Assembly (NCBI GenBank): GCA_964230195.1
Contig: CAXRGH010000225.1
Coordinates: 1-10,678 of the forward strand
Length of the DNA stretch: 10,678 nt
From: CAXRGH01 sp964230195
GTDB lineage: Bacteria; Pseudomonadota; Gammaproteobacteria; Enterobacterales; Alteromonadaceae
Direction: 5' to 3'
Shown here: in pieces, positions 1 through 7,156 of the stretch
Numbering within the stretch: position 1 is the stretch's first letter
How the letters are laid out: each line of letters begins with the position of its first letter
The notes under the pieces: generated by a model
Told to the model about the DNA's origin: nothing
The model's database searches: none
Seen by the model: the letters and a program-made list of their open reading frames with translations, nothing else
Program-made: the position numbers and the translations under genes

Positions 1-121
1 TGAATTTGCGCTATCCACAAGATTATCGAGATACGCCAGAACAGTTGGCCAGATTGCCCAACTGAATTTGCGCTATCCACAAGATTATCGAGATACGCCA
101 GAACAGTTGGCCAGATTGCCC
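1..121. repeat. 59-bp direct repeat, 62-bp period, at window start
   Basis: Bases 1-59 and 63-121 are identical, separated by the trinucleotide aac (60-62). If the bases just before the window are also aac, this is an exact 62-bp tandem duplication. Because 62 is not a multiple of three, the CusA frame in copy 1 (codons starting at base 3: N-L-R-Y-P) ends at the TGA at 63-65, while copy 2 carries the same peptide in the frame that continues downstream. The perfect identity and edge position make a contig-end assembly artefact a serious alternative to a recent real duplication. Confidence 0.95.
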
Positions 122-1633
122 GTAGTGACACCCAACGGACAGCGCATTGCCCTGGGAGATGTAGCGGATATCCGAGTGGAGACAGGACCTCCCGGAATTA
201 AAAGCGAAAATGCGCGCATTAATGGGTGGGTCTTTATCGATATTGATGGCGTTGATGTGGGCTCTTATGTTGACAATGCCACCGCCTATTTGGATAAGCA
301 CTTGGCACTTCCTTCTGGCTATTCGGTTACATGGACAGGGCAATATGAATACATGGAACGCGCTGAAGAAAAACTTGCCTACTTATTGCCACTGACCTTT
401 GCCGTTATCGTGATTTTATTGTTTTTGAATTTCCGCTCTTTGAGTGAAGTGGCGATGATTATTGTCACCTTGCCCATGGCTATGATTGGCGGGCTTTGGT
501 TAATTTATCTTGAAGACTACAACTTTTCTGTGGCTGTGGGTGTTGGATTTATCGCGTTGGCAGGTGTGGCCGTCGAACTTGGGGTCATTATGCTGGTGTA
601 TTTGAATCAAGCATACGCTGACATGAAACACGCGTGTCAGGATAGTGGCCAGCCGATAACGCGGGAGCAATTGATACAAGCAATTCAAAAAGGCGCAGGC
701 ATGCGTATCCGTCCGGTAATGATGACAGTGGCAACCATAGTGATTGGTTTGATGCCAATTCTTTATGGTTCAGGCACTGGCTCTGAGATCATGAGTCGAA
801 TTGCCGCCCCAATGGTTGGCGGCATGATCAGTGCGCTGATCTTAACCTTGCTGGTATTGCCTGCCACCTATTATCTCTGGCATGTTCGCAAGATTGAAGA
901 AACTCCGAGAGCTCCATTTAGCCTATTGAAATTTAGTCGTAAGTATCACAAATGGTTGATGGTGTTTGTTGGGATTCAGTTTGTATTTTGGTCTATTACT
1001 GGTGTCTATATGGTCAGTACCGATATTCACTTTATCCATGGTGAACCGTTAGTGAAAAACCAGCAAGAAAAAGTACAACTGAGCCAAGTCAATTACACAA
1101 CACAGGCTCTCTACGCAGACTTTCCTAATGCAACGAATGTCATTCTGGGGACCCGAATGGATAGACCTGTGTACTGGTTGACTCAAGATGAAAGTCACAC
1201 ACTTGTTGTTGATGCGTTATCAGGCACTGTTTTGCCGAAGGTAGACGAAGCAACGGCACTCGCTATTGCACGCCATTACTATGCCGGTAATGATCCGGTG
1301 GCAACGAGCCGTCTAGTCAATTCGGTTGAGGATATGCCTGCTGAATTATCACCAAAGCATCTACCTGTTTGGCAAATTACATTTGAGGGGGCGTCACGGC
1401 CGACACTTTATGTTAATCAAGACACAGGCAAAGTGGTCACCAAGCGACATCACTATTGGCGACTATTTGACTGGATGTGGCGATTTCACATCATGGATTA
1501 TGATGACGGTGAAAATGTTGCTAATGGCTTGTTGTTGTTAATGGCGTTACTGGGAATTGTGGCTGCAGGTATGGGGGCGGTGCTTGTTTATTATCGTGTT
1601 TTTGCCATCAATAACAGCGAGTCAGCAAGATGA
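2..1633 (+). CDS. CusA-type heavy-metal RND efflux permease (C-terminal part) fused to a PepSY-TM domain
   Basis: This is the 3' part of an inner-membrane RND permease of the heavy-metal (HME, CusA/CzcA) family, which exports metal ions by proton exchange in a tripartite pump. Numbering from the TTG at 68, residues 1-100 are the end of the second periplasmic loop (NLRYPQ-type strand, DVADI, KSENAR). Residues 103-272 hold five helices, matching RND TM8-12, with the HME hallmark GSGTGSEIMSRIAAPM at 234-249. Instead of ending there, the frame continues through a linker (273-292) into a PepSY-TM module: helix 296-317 preceded by HKW, a periplasmic PepSY-like region about 330-465, an FHIMDY motif near 473-478 and a last helix 485-508. 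The frame is open to the window edge, but bases 2-61 are the out-of-frame repeat copy; recognisable CusA begins at 62. The N-terminal half, including the TM4 proton-relay residues, is not in the window. The stop overlaps the next start (ATGA). Metal specificity cannot be read from this part. Confidence 0.88.
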   Translation, partial: EFALSTRLSRYARTVGQIAQLNLRYPQDYRDTPEQLARLPVVTPNGQRIALGDVADIRVETGPPGIKSENARINGWVFIDIDGVDVGSYVDNATAYLDKHLALPSGYSVTWTGQYEYMERAEEKLAYLLPLTFAVIVILLFLNFRSLSEVAMIIVTLPMAMIGGLWLIYLEDYNFSVAVGVGFIALAGVAVELGVIMLVYLNQAYADMKHACQDSGQPITREQLIQAIQKGAGMRIRPVMMTVATIVIGLMPILYGSGTGSEIMSRIAAPMVGGMISALILTLLVLPATYYLWHVRKIEETPRAPFSLLKFSRKYHKWLMVFVGIQFVFWSITGVYMVSTDIHFIHGEPLVKNQQEKVQLSQVNYTTQALYADFPNATNVILGTRMDRPVYWLTQDESHTLVVDALSGTVLPKVDEATALAIARHYYAGNDPVATSRLVNSVEDMPAELSPKHLPVWQITFEGASRPTLYVNQDTGKVVTKRHHYWRLFDWMWRFHIMDYDDGENVANGLLLLMALLGIVAAGMGAVLVYYRVFAINNSESAR

Positions 1634-2670
1634 AGTTAGTTGAACCATTAAAGACGCTGCACAAATGGCTTGCATTGCTGGTGGGCATACAGCTCATTAT
1701 TTGGCTCGTTACCGGTCTTTACTTTAACCTCAGTGATAGGACACTTGCCAAGGGAAACGAGTATCGTATTCATGTTCATCAGCAGGATAGGATAGCAGAG
1801 TATTCGCTACTGCCGGTTTCGTCTATTCATGGACGCCTGCCCATTAGCGTTGAATTGATCTGGATCTTTCATCGTCCCTACTATCACTTTATTTATGAGG
1901 AGGGACAGCATAGCTATCAGGTACGTCACTCAGCATTGTTTGATGCTGTTTCCGGTTTACCCTATCAGTTACAGGGATCGCAAATTCGTCAGATGGCGAA
2001 ACTGTCTTATTCGGGGCCAGGTGATATCACGAGTACCAGGTTAGTGACTCCACCTTTTGATGATTATGTGGCTCAGCAAAATTCCATGTGGAGAGTCGAC
2101 ATGGACGATGACAACAATACGGTAATTTACCTTGACCAAATCACAGGGAAAGTACTCAAACACGTGAATGATGACGCAAGATTAAAACACTGGATGATGA
2201 AGCTGCACTTTATGGATTATGGTAATACTGGCGGTTTTAACCATTGGTTGATTGTCCTATTTGCTGTTATGACGCTGCTTTTATCAATGACGGGTGTCAC
2301 TTGGTTGTTGCAACAGTTTAAACAGGGCCAGTTGAGGCTATCCTGGCGTCAGCGTTATTCAACGGTCTCTGTGACGTTTGATGATGGAAGTGTTCATGGT
2401 GATGCTTTTGCCAAGTCAGGTCATACCGTATTAGACGGGTTGGCGAGTGCTAACTTATCAATATCGTCGGTTTGTGGCGGCGGTGGTACCTGCGGTAGCT
2501 GTCTGTTCAAAACGTCCAAATCATTACCGGTCACACCGGCAGAGGCCGCTAAGCTATCAAGCAGGAAATTACAACAGGGATATCGGCTTGGTTGCCAGCA
2601 CAGGATGTCAGATGTCGACGGTCTTGAGATTATCGTTCACAAGCATGTCACTAACAATCGGCAGGTGTAA
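1630..2670 (+). CDS. PepSY-TM membrane protein with C-terminal 2Fe-2S ferredoxin domain
   Basis: This 346-residue protein is probably a membrane redox component. Helix 1 (about 13-33) follows an LHKWL motif with His11. A periplasmic PepSY-like region spans about 40-190. The motif LHFMDY (His193) precedes helix 2 (about 205-228). Residues 245-340 form a plant/NqrF-type 2Fe-2S ferredoxin domain with Cys282, Cys288, Cys291 and Cys322 (C-x5-C-x2-C-x30-C). That spacing closely resembles the ferredoxin domain of NqrF. No flavin or NAD(P)H-binding domain is visible, so its electron donor would be another protein. By topology the ferredoxin should be cytoplasmic. The ATG overlaps the upstream stop as ATGA, implying translational coupling to the CusA-PepSY fusion, whose C-terminal module is a paralogue of this protein's N-terminal 230 residues. 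A role in reducing a metal ion or a partner heme is inference from the PepSY-TM family, some members of which occur with iron reductases. Confidence 0.85.
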   Translation: MKLVEPLKTLHKWLALLVGIQLIIWLVTGLYFNLSDRTLAKGNEYRIHVHQQDRIAEYSLLPVSSIHGRLPISVELIWIFHRPYYHFIYEEGQHSYQVRHSALFDAVSGLPYQLQGSQIRQMAKLSYSGPGDITSTRLVTPPFDDYVAQQNSMWRVDMDDDNNTVIYLDQITGKVLKHVNDDARLKHWMMKLHFMDYGNTGGFNHWLIVLFAVMTLLLSMTGVTWLLQQFKQGQLRLSWRQRYSTVSVTFDDGSVHGDAFAKSGHTVLDGLASANLSISSVCGGGGTCGSCLFKTSKSLPVTPAEAAKLSSRKLQQGYRLGCQHRMSDVDGLEIIVHKHVTNNRQV

Positions 2671-2862
2671 CCAGATAAGTGTCACAGCAGATCCTTGTTG
2701 GAACGGCAACAGGACGAATTGGAGAGCATGGCAATAAGGTGATGGCTAGACGAACCACCACCCTTAAACCGCTTGCTTTGTACTGCTCAGACGAATAATT
2801 TCATCTTGAGAGGGGGTTACTGAACGGTATTTTTATGCTACAAAAATGCAGATTCTTATAGG

Positions 2863-4071
2863 CTACGGCTTGGGTGCACCATTTAGCAATCGTCCAACTA
2901 TCGTGTTTGCGACAAACAATTGATAACTGACAATACCAATCATCAAGGTAGCAATGACCGAAATACAAAATTCAATTAAGAAGTGAAGCTGATAATCTAA
3001 CAGTATTAACTGAACCCAAAATAACACTGGAAGATGCATAATATAAATCCAATAAGAGCTGCGCGAGATGTAAGCCAAGACTCGGTTTTGCCGGTCAAGA
3101 AGGCGTTGACTCAAGACAATACAGACTAAACTCATCCACACGGCTAGGTAGGCTTCGAGGGCTGCCTTTGTTAGGTTAAGTAATGAGAAATAGGGGGACG
3201 ATTCTTCAGTCATTAAATCTTCAATATTTAGACTCTCTGGAATAAATGAATAGTAAACGAGGTAAAGAGCAACGCTTGCCAACAACATCGGTAATGTCCA
3301 ATTTCTCAGGTGGATGAGAATACTTTGTTTTTTGAACAACAACACACCCATAAAAAATAAAAGACCATAATAGCCGAATGACCAAAGCTCAGGATAAATA
3401 CGTTCAGGGGCAGGAAGAGGAGCCGGCTGAGTCAGTAATGCTGGAACCATGAACAAAGGAAAGATAAAGACCATTACGCCACGACTTACAAAAGTGCTGA
3501 GCCATAGAGTATTGAAAAACTGTGTTTTGGCAATCCCCCAGAGGCTGAAACAAAAAAGCAGCAGGTTGAACAGAAACCACAAATGCATTGTACTGAAGGG
3601 TTGTGGTGGCGAATCTGGATTGTCTTGACTACTGATTATTGTCATTAACATAGGTGACGGATTGTCGATATTCTCTATTGCCCAACCAACACAAAATATG
3701 ACACTGAGAATACAGAGCGGTGTAAAAATTAGAAATGGAATTCCGATCCGTTTGAGACGGTGCTTTAAATAGGCTGAAGTACCGCGTTTCTCAATCAGCA
3801 TGAACGAGAAGAAGCCTGCAATGATAAAAAATAATGGCATACGGAACGTGTGAGTAAACCAAACTATAAATCCAATGACTTCAGAATTCGCAGGGTCAGC
3901 TGCTAGCCAGAGCTCTTGAAGTGTTGTTACATATGCGAGCGCTGCATGAAAAAAGATCCCCAACAGCATAGCAAGCGCCCGTAAATTATCCATGTAATAA
4001 AATCGAGAGTGGCTTTGAACTTTCTTGGATGAATTGTCAGGTGTCGGTTGAGAAGATATAAAGTTTGTCAT
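2863..4071 (-). CDS. OpgC/MdoC-like membrane acyltransferase (acyltransferase 3 family)
   Basis: This 402-residue polytopic inner-membrane protein has about ten hydrophobic helices and belongs to acyltransferase family 3. The N-terminal signature YYMDNLRALAMLLGIFFH ends at His42, the conserved family histidine. The segment FTHTFRMPLFFIIAGFFSFM (72-91), the later HLWFL motif and the C-terminal SSYWIYIMHLPV closely resemble E. coli OpgC (MdoC), which succinylates osmoregulated periplasmic glucans. The substrate here is unknown: no opgG or opgH is in the window, so a different periplasmic or surface glycan is possible. It starts at ATG with a weak purine-rich AGAAAGA upstream and lies 33 bp after mgtE on the same strand, with no terminator visible between them, so read-through from mgtE is plausible. 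It looks like an accessory gene appended to a conserved cluster. No convincing terminator follows. Confidence 0.85.
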   Translation of the reverse strand: MTNFISSQPTPDNSSKKVQSHSRFYYMDNLRALAMLLGIFFHAALAYVTTLQELWLAADPANSEVIGFIVWFTHTFRMPLFFIIAGFFSFMLIEKRGTSAYLKHRLKRIGIPFLIFTPLCILSVIFCVGWAIENIDNPSPMLMTIISSQDNPDSPPQPFSTMHLWFLFNLLLFCFSLWGIAKTQFFNTLWLSTFVSRGVMVFIFPLFMVPALLTQPAPLPAPERIYPELWSFGYYGLLFFMGVLLFKKQSILIHLRNWTLPMLLASVALYLVYYSFIPESLNIEDLMTEESSPYFSLLNLTKAALEAYLAVWMSLVCIVLSQRLLDRQNRVLAYISRSSYWIYIMHLPVLFWVQLILLDYQLHFLIEFCISVIATLMIGIVSYQLFVANTIVGRLLNGAPKP

Positions 4072-4104
4072 TGAAATCTTTCTGAGTGATTTGAATTAAG
4101 CCGG

Positions 4105-5463
4105 TTAAAACATCAGAATAGTTGCTGTTCCTAGAAAGGCAAAAATACCAACAACATCTGTAATCGTAGTTAATATCACTCCTCCTGCTAATGCAGGATC
4201 GATGTTCATTTTCTTCATAACAATAGGTAATACTGCTCCAGCCAGTCCGGCTGCAATCATGTTGATCATCATGGCAAATGCAATTACACCACCGAGCAGC
4301 AAATCCTGTTTCCATAACGCAATCACGGAGGCAATCAAGATCGCCCAAATCATACCGTTGAAAAATCCAATGGCGAGCTCTTTTGATATTAGCCAGCGCG
4401 CGTTACTTTGGTTGACGTGACCAAGCGCCATACCACGGATAACCAAAGTCAGTGTCTGGTTACCGGCAACACCACCCATGCTGGGTACTATGGTATTGAG
4501 AATGGCAAGCACGGCCAACTGGCTAAGGGTGGATTCAAAAATATCGCTGACAGCGGCGGCCATTAACGCTGTGAATAAATTCACACCTAGCCAAAGAGAG
4601 CGCCTGCGAGTACTTTGTAAAACAGGTGCAAAAGTATCTTCCTCATCATCAAGACCAGCCATACTCATCATTGAGTGTTCAGCTTCTTCACGGATAATAT
4701 CAACGACATCATCAATGGTTATCCGTCCCAAGAGATTGCCTTGAGAGTCAACGACAGGTGCCGATATCCAATCGTAGCGTTCGAAAAGCTTGGCGACATC
4801 ACTCTCGGTCATATCTGCTGGGATCGGGTCAATTTCAGCATCCATGATATTATCAATGGTTTCATCGGGCACTGAAGTGAGAAGTTCCGTCAGCGCGACG
4901 GTACCAATCAGTTTATCTTGGCGGTTGACCACGTAGAAGGTGTCTGTTGAGGCTGGAATGTCACCTTTTAATCGTAGATAGCGCAACACGACGTCGACCG
5001 TCACCTCTGGTCTAAGGGTGATGGTGTCAGTATTCATCAGAAAGCCGGCTGTTTCGTCACCATAGGATAATGCTTGCTCAGCACGGGTCCGGTCTTGTAC
5101 ATCCATGCTTTTAAGTACGTCTTTAGTGATGGTATCTGGCAGGTTATAGAGAAGTTCTGCCAGATCATCGGTGTCCATCTCTTCAAGCACGTCTGCGAGT
5201 TTTTCTGGCATCATGGTGCTCATGATCCCGTTTCTCACATCTTCTGAGAGTTCTTCGAGTACGTCACCGTGGAACTCTGGCTCAATCATTTGCCAGAGTA
5301 ATGTTCGATTTTTACCGGGGCTTGATTCAAGTAATAACGCAACGTCACAGGCTGGCATGTGATGCAGCATCCTTCGAACATTAACATACATACCGCTACT
5401 TAAGGCTTTGTTAAGAGCCGCTAAGTTTTGTGTGCTGTATTGTTGCTCGAGGGTTTCAGGCAT
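4105..5463 (-). CDS. mgtE: MgtE family Mg2+ channel/transporter
   Basis: This protein forms a dimeric Mg2+-gated inner-membrane channel for Mg2+ uptake. I chose the ATG at 5461-5463 (452 residues, normal for the family). It has GGAG at 5472-5475 with a good spacing, whereas the TTG ten codons upstream (5493) has no ribosome site. Residues 1-130 form the helical MgtE N domain, rich in acidic residues (repeated LEEL/LEEMDTDDLAELL). Residues about 130-260 form the CBS pair, with ITIDDVVDIIREE at its end. Residues about 280-452 form five helices. Family motifs are PSMGGVAGNQTL after the second helix and PALAGGVILTTITDVVG in the last; Asp436 there corresponds to the pore Asp (D432) of the Thermus protein. 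It lies 79 bp after ptsO on the same strand. No Mg2+ riboswitch fold was recognised in that gap. Confidence 0.95.
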   Translation of the reverse strand: MPETLEQQYSTQNLAALNKALSSGMYVNVRRMLHHMPACDVALLLESSPGKNRTLLWQMIEPEFHGDVLEELSEDVRNGIMSTMMPEKLADVLEEMDTDDLAELLYNLPDTITKDVLKSMDVQDRTRAEQALSYGDETAGFLMNTDTITLRPEVTVDVVLRYLRLKGDIPASTDTFYVVNRQDKLIGTVALTELLTSVPDETIDNIMDAEIDPIPADMTESDVAKLFERYDWISAPVVDSQGNLLGRITIDDVVDIIREEAEHSMMSMAGLDDEEDTFAPVLQSTRRRSLWLGVNLFTALMAAAVSDIFESTLSQLAVLAILNTIVPSMGGVAGNQTLTLVIRGMALGHVNQSNARWLISKELAIGFFNGMIWAILIASVIALWKQDLLLGGVIAFAMMINMIAAGLAGAVLPIVMKKMNIDPALAGGVILTTITDVVGIFAFLGTATILMF

Positions 5464-5471
5464 CTGGCAAG

Positions 5472-5475
5472 CTCC
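5472..5475 (-). promoter_or_regulatory. Ribosome binding site deciding the mgtE start
   Basis: On the minus strand GGAG lies eight bases before the ATG at 5461-5463. The longer TTG-started reading frame from 5493 has no purine-rich site before it, so the shorter start is preferred. Confidence 0.6.
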
Positions 5476-5542
5476 ACGCGTGACTAGAATCAAGGATTAA
5501 TTACTATGGCGTATGCTAAGAGACAATAAGCTTTCGTGCAAC

Positions 5543-5821
5543 CTATGATTGACTATCTTGGTCAAATTCGGTTTCAAGTAAGCTAACGATGGCCGTCAGC
5601 GCTTGTTCTGCATCTTTCCCTGATGCTTGTACCGTGATGCTTTCACCGCAATGGCTACCGAGCATCATGATCCCTAAAACACTGCTGGCGGAGACAGTCT
5701 TTCCTTCCTTGATTAGGTTGACTTCAGCGTCGAAGTTGCGGGCAAGCTTGACGAGTTCGGTTGCTGGACGGGCGTGTATTCCCATTTTATTGCGGATGAT
5801 AACCGTTGCTTCAATGCTCAT
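5543..5821 (-). CDS. ptsO: NPr, HPr-like phosphocarrier of the nitrogen PTS
   Basis: This 92-residue HPr-fold protein carries phosphate from EI-Ntr (PtsP) to EIIA-Ntr (PtsN). The phosphorylation site is His16 in GIHARPA (14-20). The second conserved HPr segment, SASSVLGIMMLG, has Ser46 at the usual regulatory position, although HPr kinase is not expected in this lineage as a rule. It starts at ATG 20 bp after the rapZ stop, and its product works with PtsN, encoded two genes upstream. Its placement in the ptsN-rapZ-ptsO order, rather than beside ptsI, supports NPr over sugar-PTS HPr. The acidic tail DQDSQS is short and ordinary. The gene is also called npr. Confidence 0.95.
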   Translation of the reverse strand: MSIEATVIIRNKMGIHARPATELVKLARNFDAEVNLIKEGKTVSASSVLGIMMLGSHCGESITVQASGKDAEQALTAIVSLLETEFDQDSQS

Positions 5822-5841
5822 GTTTACCCACTGCTGTATGA

Positions 5842-6702
5842 TTAGCCATGTTCAGAAATGGCTTCCAACTGTCTATGCCTTACTTGTACGTCAGGATGAG
5901 TATTTTTAAAGGCTTTAGATAATGACTGTGCAATAAATACCGAACGATGTTGCCCACCTGTGCAGCCGATCGCGATTGATACATAACTACGGTTGTTACG
6001 CTCTAAGTGGGGTAGCCAAGTTGCTAACAGGTTTTGAATCTGCCAAATGTATTTGGTCACCAACGGCTGAGCGTTAAAAAATGACTCAACCGGGGCATCC
6101 AGCCCGGTAAGGGGTTTGAGTTCTGGTTCCCAATGCGGGTTTGGTAAAAAGCGAGCATCAAAAACATAATCAGCGTCTTTTGGAATACCATGCTTGAAAC
6201 CAAAGGATTCAAACAGTAACACCAGTCGTCTACTCTTCTTGCCAAGAATACGCTCGCGCACGAGATCAGATAATTGATGGACAGACAGCTCGTCGGTATC
6301 AATATAGAGGTCACAGCGTTCAATAATAGGGTTGAGAAGACTTTCTTCTTTTTTTAATGCGCTACTCAATGCGGTATGGTCTTGCGATAACGGGTGAAGT
6401 CTTCTGGTTTCACTGAATCGTTTCAATAGTACTTCGTGACTGGCGTCTAAGAAGAGTATCGTCACTGTCCAGGTTTTCGGGAGGTAATCGAGTACGTCGA
6501 GTAGTTCTTGAGGGTTACTCGGTAAGTTCCGAACATCAATACTAATGGCAACCTCGGTGTAATCATCAATAACCGAGTTGGTCAGGGTAGGTAATAAAAA
6601 TACGGGAATATTATCCACACAATAATAGCCCAAGTCTTCTAGTGTTCTTAAGGCGACAGATTTTCCTGAACCAGAGCGCCCGCTTACGATAATTAATTTC
6701 AC
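5842..6702 (-). CDS. rapZ: RapZ family P-loop RNA-binding adaptor protein
   Basis: In E. coli RapZ binds the small RNA GlmZ and presents it to RNase E, controlling GlmS and amino-sugar synthesis; it senses glucosamine-6-phosphate. Length is 286 residues (E. coli 284). The N-terminal Walker A is GRSGSGKS (8-15). The C-terminal sensing/RNA-binding domain has GCTGGQHRSV with Cys247, His252 and Arg253 at the E. coli positions, and ends in a basic VRHRQLE segment. The start is a GTG at 6700-6702 whose bases overlap the ptsN stop (GTGA), with GAGG at 6710-6713 seven bases upstream, so translation is probably coupled to ptsN. No glmZ or glmY is visible in the window, so the RNA partner in this organism is unknown. 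Confidence 0.95.
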   Translation of the reverse strand: MKLIIVSGRSGSGKSVALRTLEDLGYYCVDNIPVFLLPTLTNSVIDDYTEVAISIDVRNLPSNPQELLDVLDYLPKTWTVTILFLDASHEVLLKRFSETRRLHPLSQDHTALSSALKKEESLLNPIIERCDLYIDTDELSVHQLSDLVRERILGKKSRRLVLLFESFGFKHGIPKDADYVFDARFLPNPHWEPELKPLTGLDAPVESFFNAQPLVTKYIWQIQNLLATWLPHLERNNRSYVSIAIGCTGGQHRSVFIAQSLSKAFKNTHPDVQVRHRQLEAISEHG

Positions 6703-7142
6703 GCCAGCGCCTCGTATAATTCGTTTGGTGTTTTGGCTTTCCTAATTTTTTCGACAATATCGGGAGTATTGAGCTTTCCTGCAACGTTGGACAGTATCTC
6801 TAGGTAATTAGCGGATTCGCATGAGGGTACCAAGAGTGCAAAAAATACATCAACGGGTTCATTATCAATTGCGTCGAAGGGAATAGGAGATTCGGTGGTC
6901 ATGAGTACCGCTACGGCTTTCTCTAAACCTGAAATGCGTCCATGCGGAATGGCGATGCCTTGGCCGATTCCAGTGCTTCCTTTTTTTTCACGATCAAAAA
7001 TACTGCTTAGAACGGTGTTAATATCGATATATTGTGCTTTCTGATGCGCGACACGAGCGATCGATTCCAGCACTTTCTTTTTACTTGAAATTTGGATTGC
7101 ACACGCGGTGCAATCCAAGGATAAAACATCTGAAATTTCCAT
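6699..7142 (-). CDS. ptsN: EIIA-Ntr, nitrogen PTS regulatory phosphoprotein
   Basis: This 147-residue EIIA of the mannitol/fructose fold accepts phosphate from NPr and has no sugar permease. In enterobacteria its dephosphorylated form regulates K+ transport (TrkA, KdpD) and other targets. The active-site histidine is His67 in GIAIPHGR, equivalent to His73 of E. coli. The N-terminus (ISDVLSLDCTAC) is the usual PtsN opening. It starts at ATG 14 bp after hpf, with AAGG further upstream than ideal, and its TGA overlaps the rapZ GTG. The order rpoN-hpf-ptsN-rapZ-ptsO is the conserved sigma-54 operon. Confidence 0.95.
   Translation of the reverse strand: MEISDVLSLDCTACAIQISSKKKVLESIARVAHQKAQYIDINTVLSSIFDREKKGSTGIGQGIAIPHGRISGLEKAVAVLMTTESPIPFDAIDNEPVDVFFALLVPSCESANYLEILSNVAGKLNTPDIVEKIRKAKTPNELYEALA
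6710..6713 (-). promoter_or_regulatory. Ribosome binding site for the GTG start of rapZ
   Basis: GAGG on the minus strand lies seven bases before the GTG at 6700-6702, inside the end of ptsN. It supports the overlapping GTG start and coupled translation of rapZ. Confidence 0.6.
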
Positions 7143-7156
7143 ATGAGGTAAGAACC

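Noticed and set aside
23..343. Minus-strand 106-residue open frame opposite the CusA part
   Set aside because: Lies antisense to a well-supported RND sequence and has no recognisable domain; it is a shadow frame.
2693..2712. Hairpin CCTTGTTG-loop-CAACAGG after the PepSY-ferredoxin gene as a terminator
   Set aside because: The stem has a bulge and no T-run follows on either strand; the convergent gap 2671-2862 has no convincing terminator.
2447..2737. Plus-strand 96-residue frame overlapping the ferredoxin domain
   Set aside because: Out of frame with the clear 2Fe-2S domain and with low-complexity, unrecognisable sequence.
2827..2850. AT-rich inverted repeat ATTTTT/AAAAAT as a bidirectional terminator
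   Set aside because: The stem is only six A-T pairs without GC, too weak to call.
4037..4348. Minus-strand 103-residue frame across the end of mgtE
   Set aside because: Overlaps the last MgtE helices in another frame; the Cys-rich composition is a by-product of the shift.
5464..5542. Mg2+ riboswitch (M-box) or leader before mgtE
   Set aside because: The gap is only 79 bases, too short for an M-box, and no matching fold was seen.
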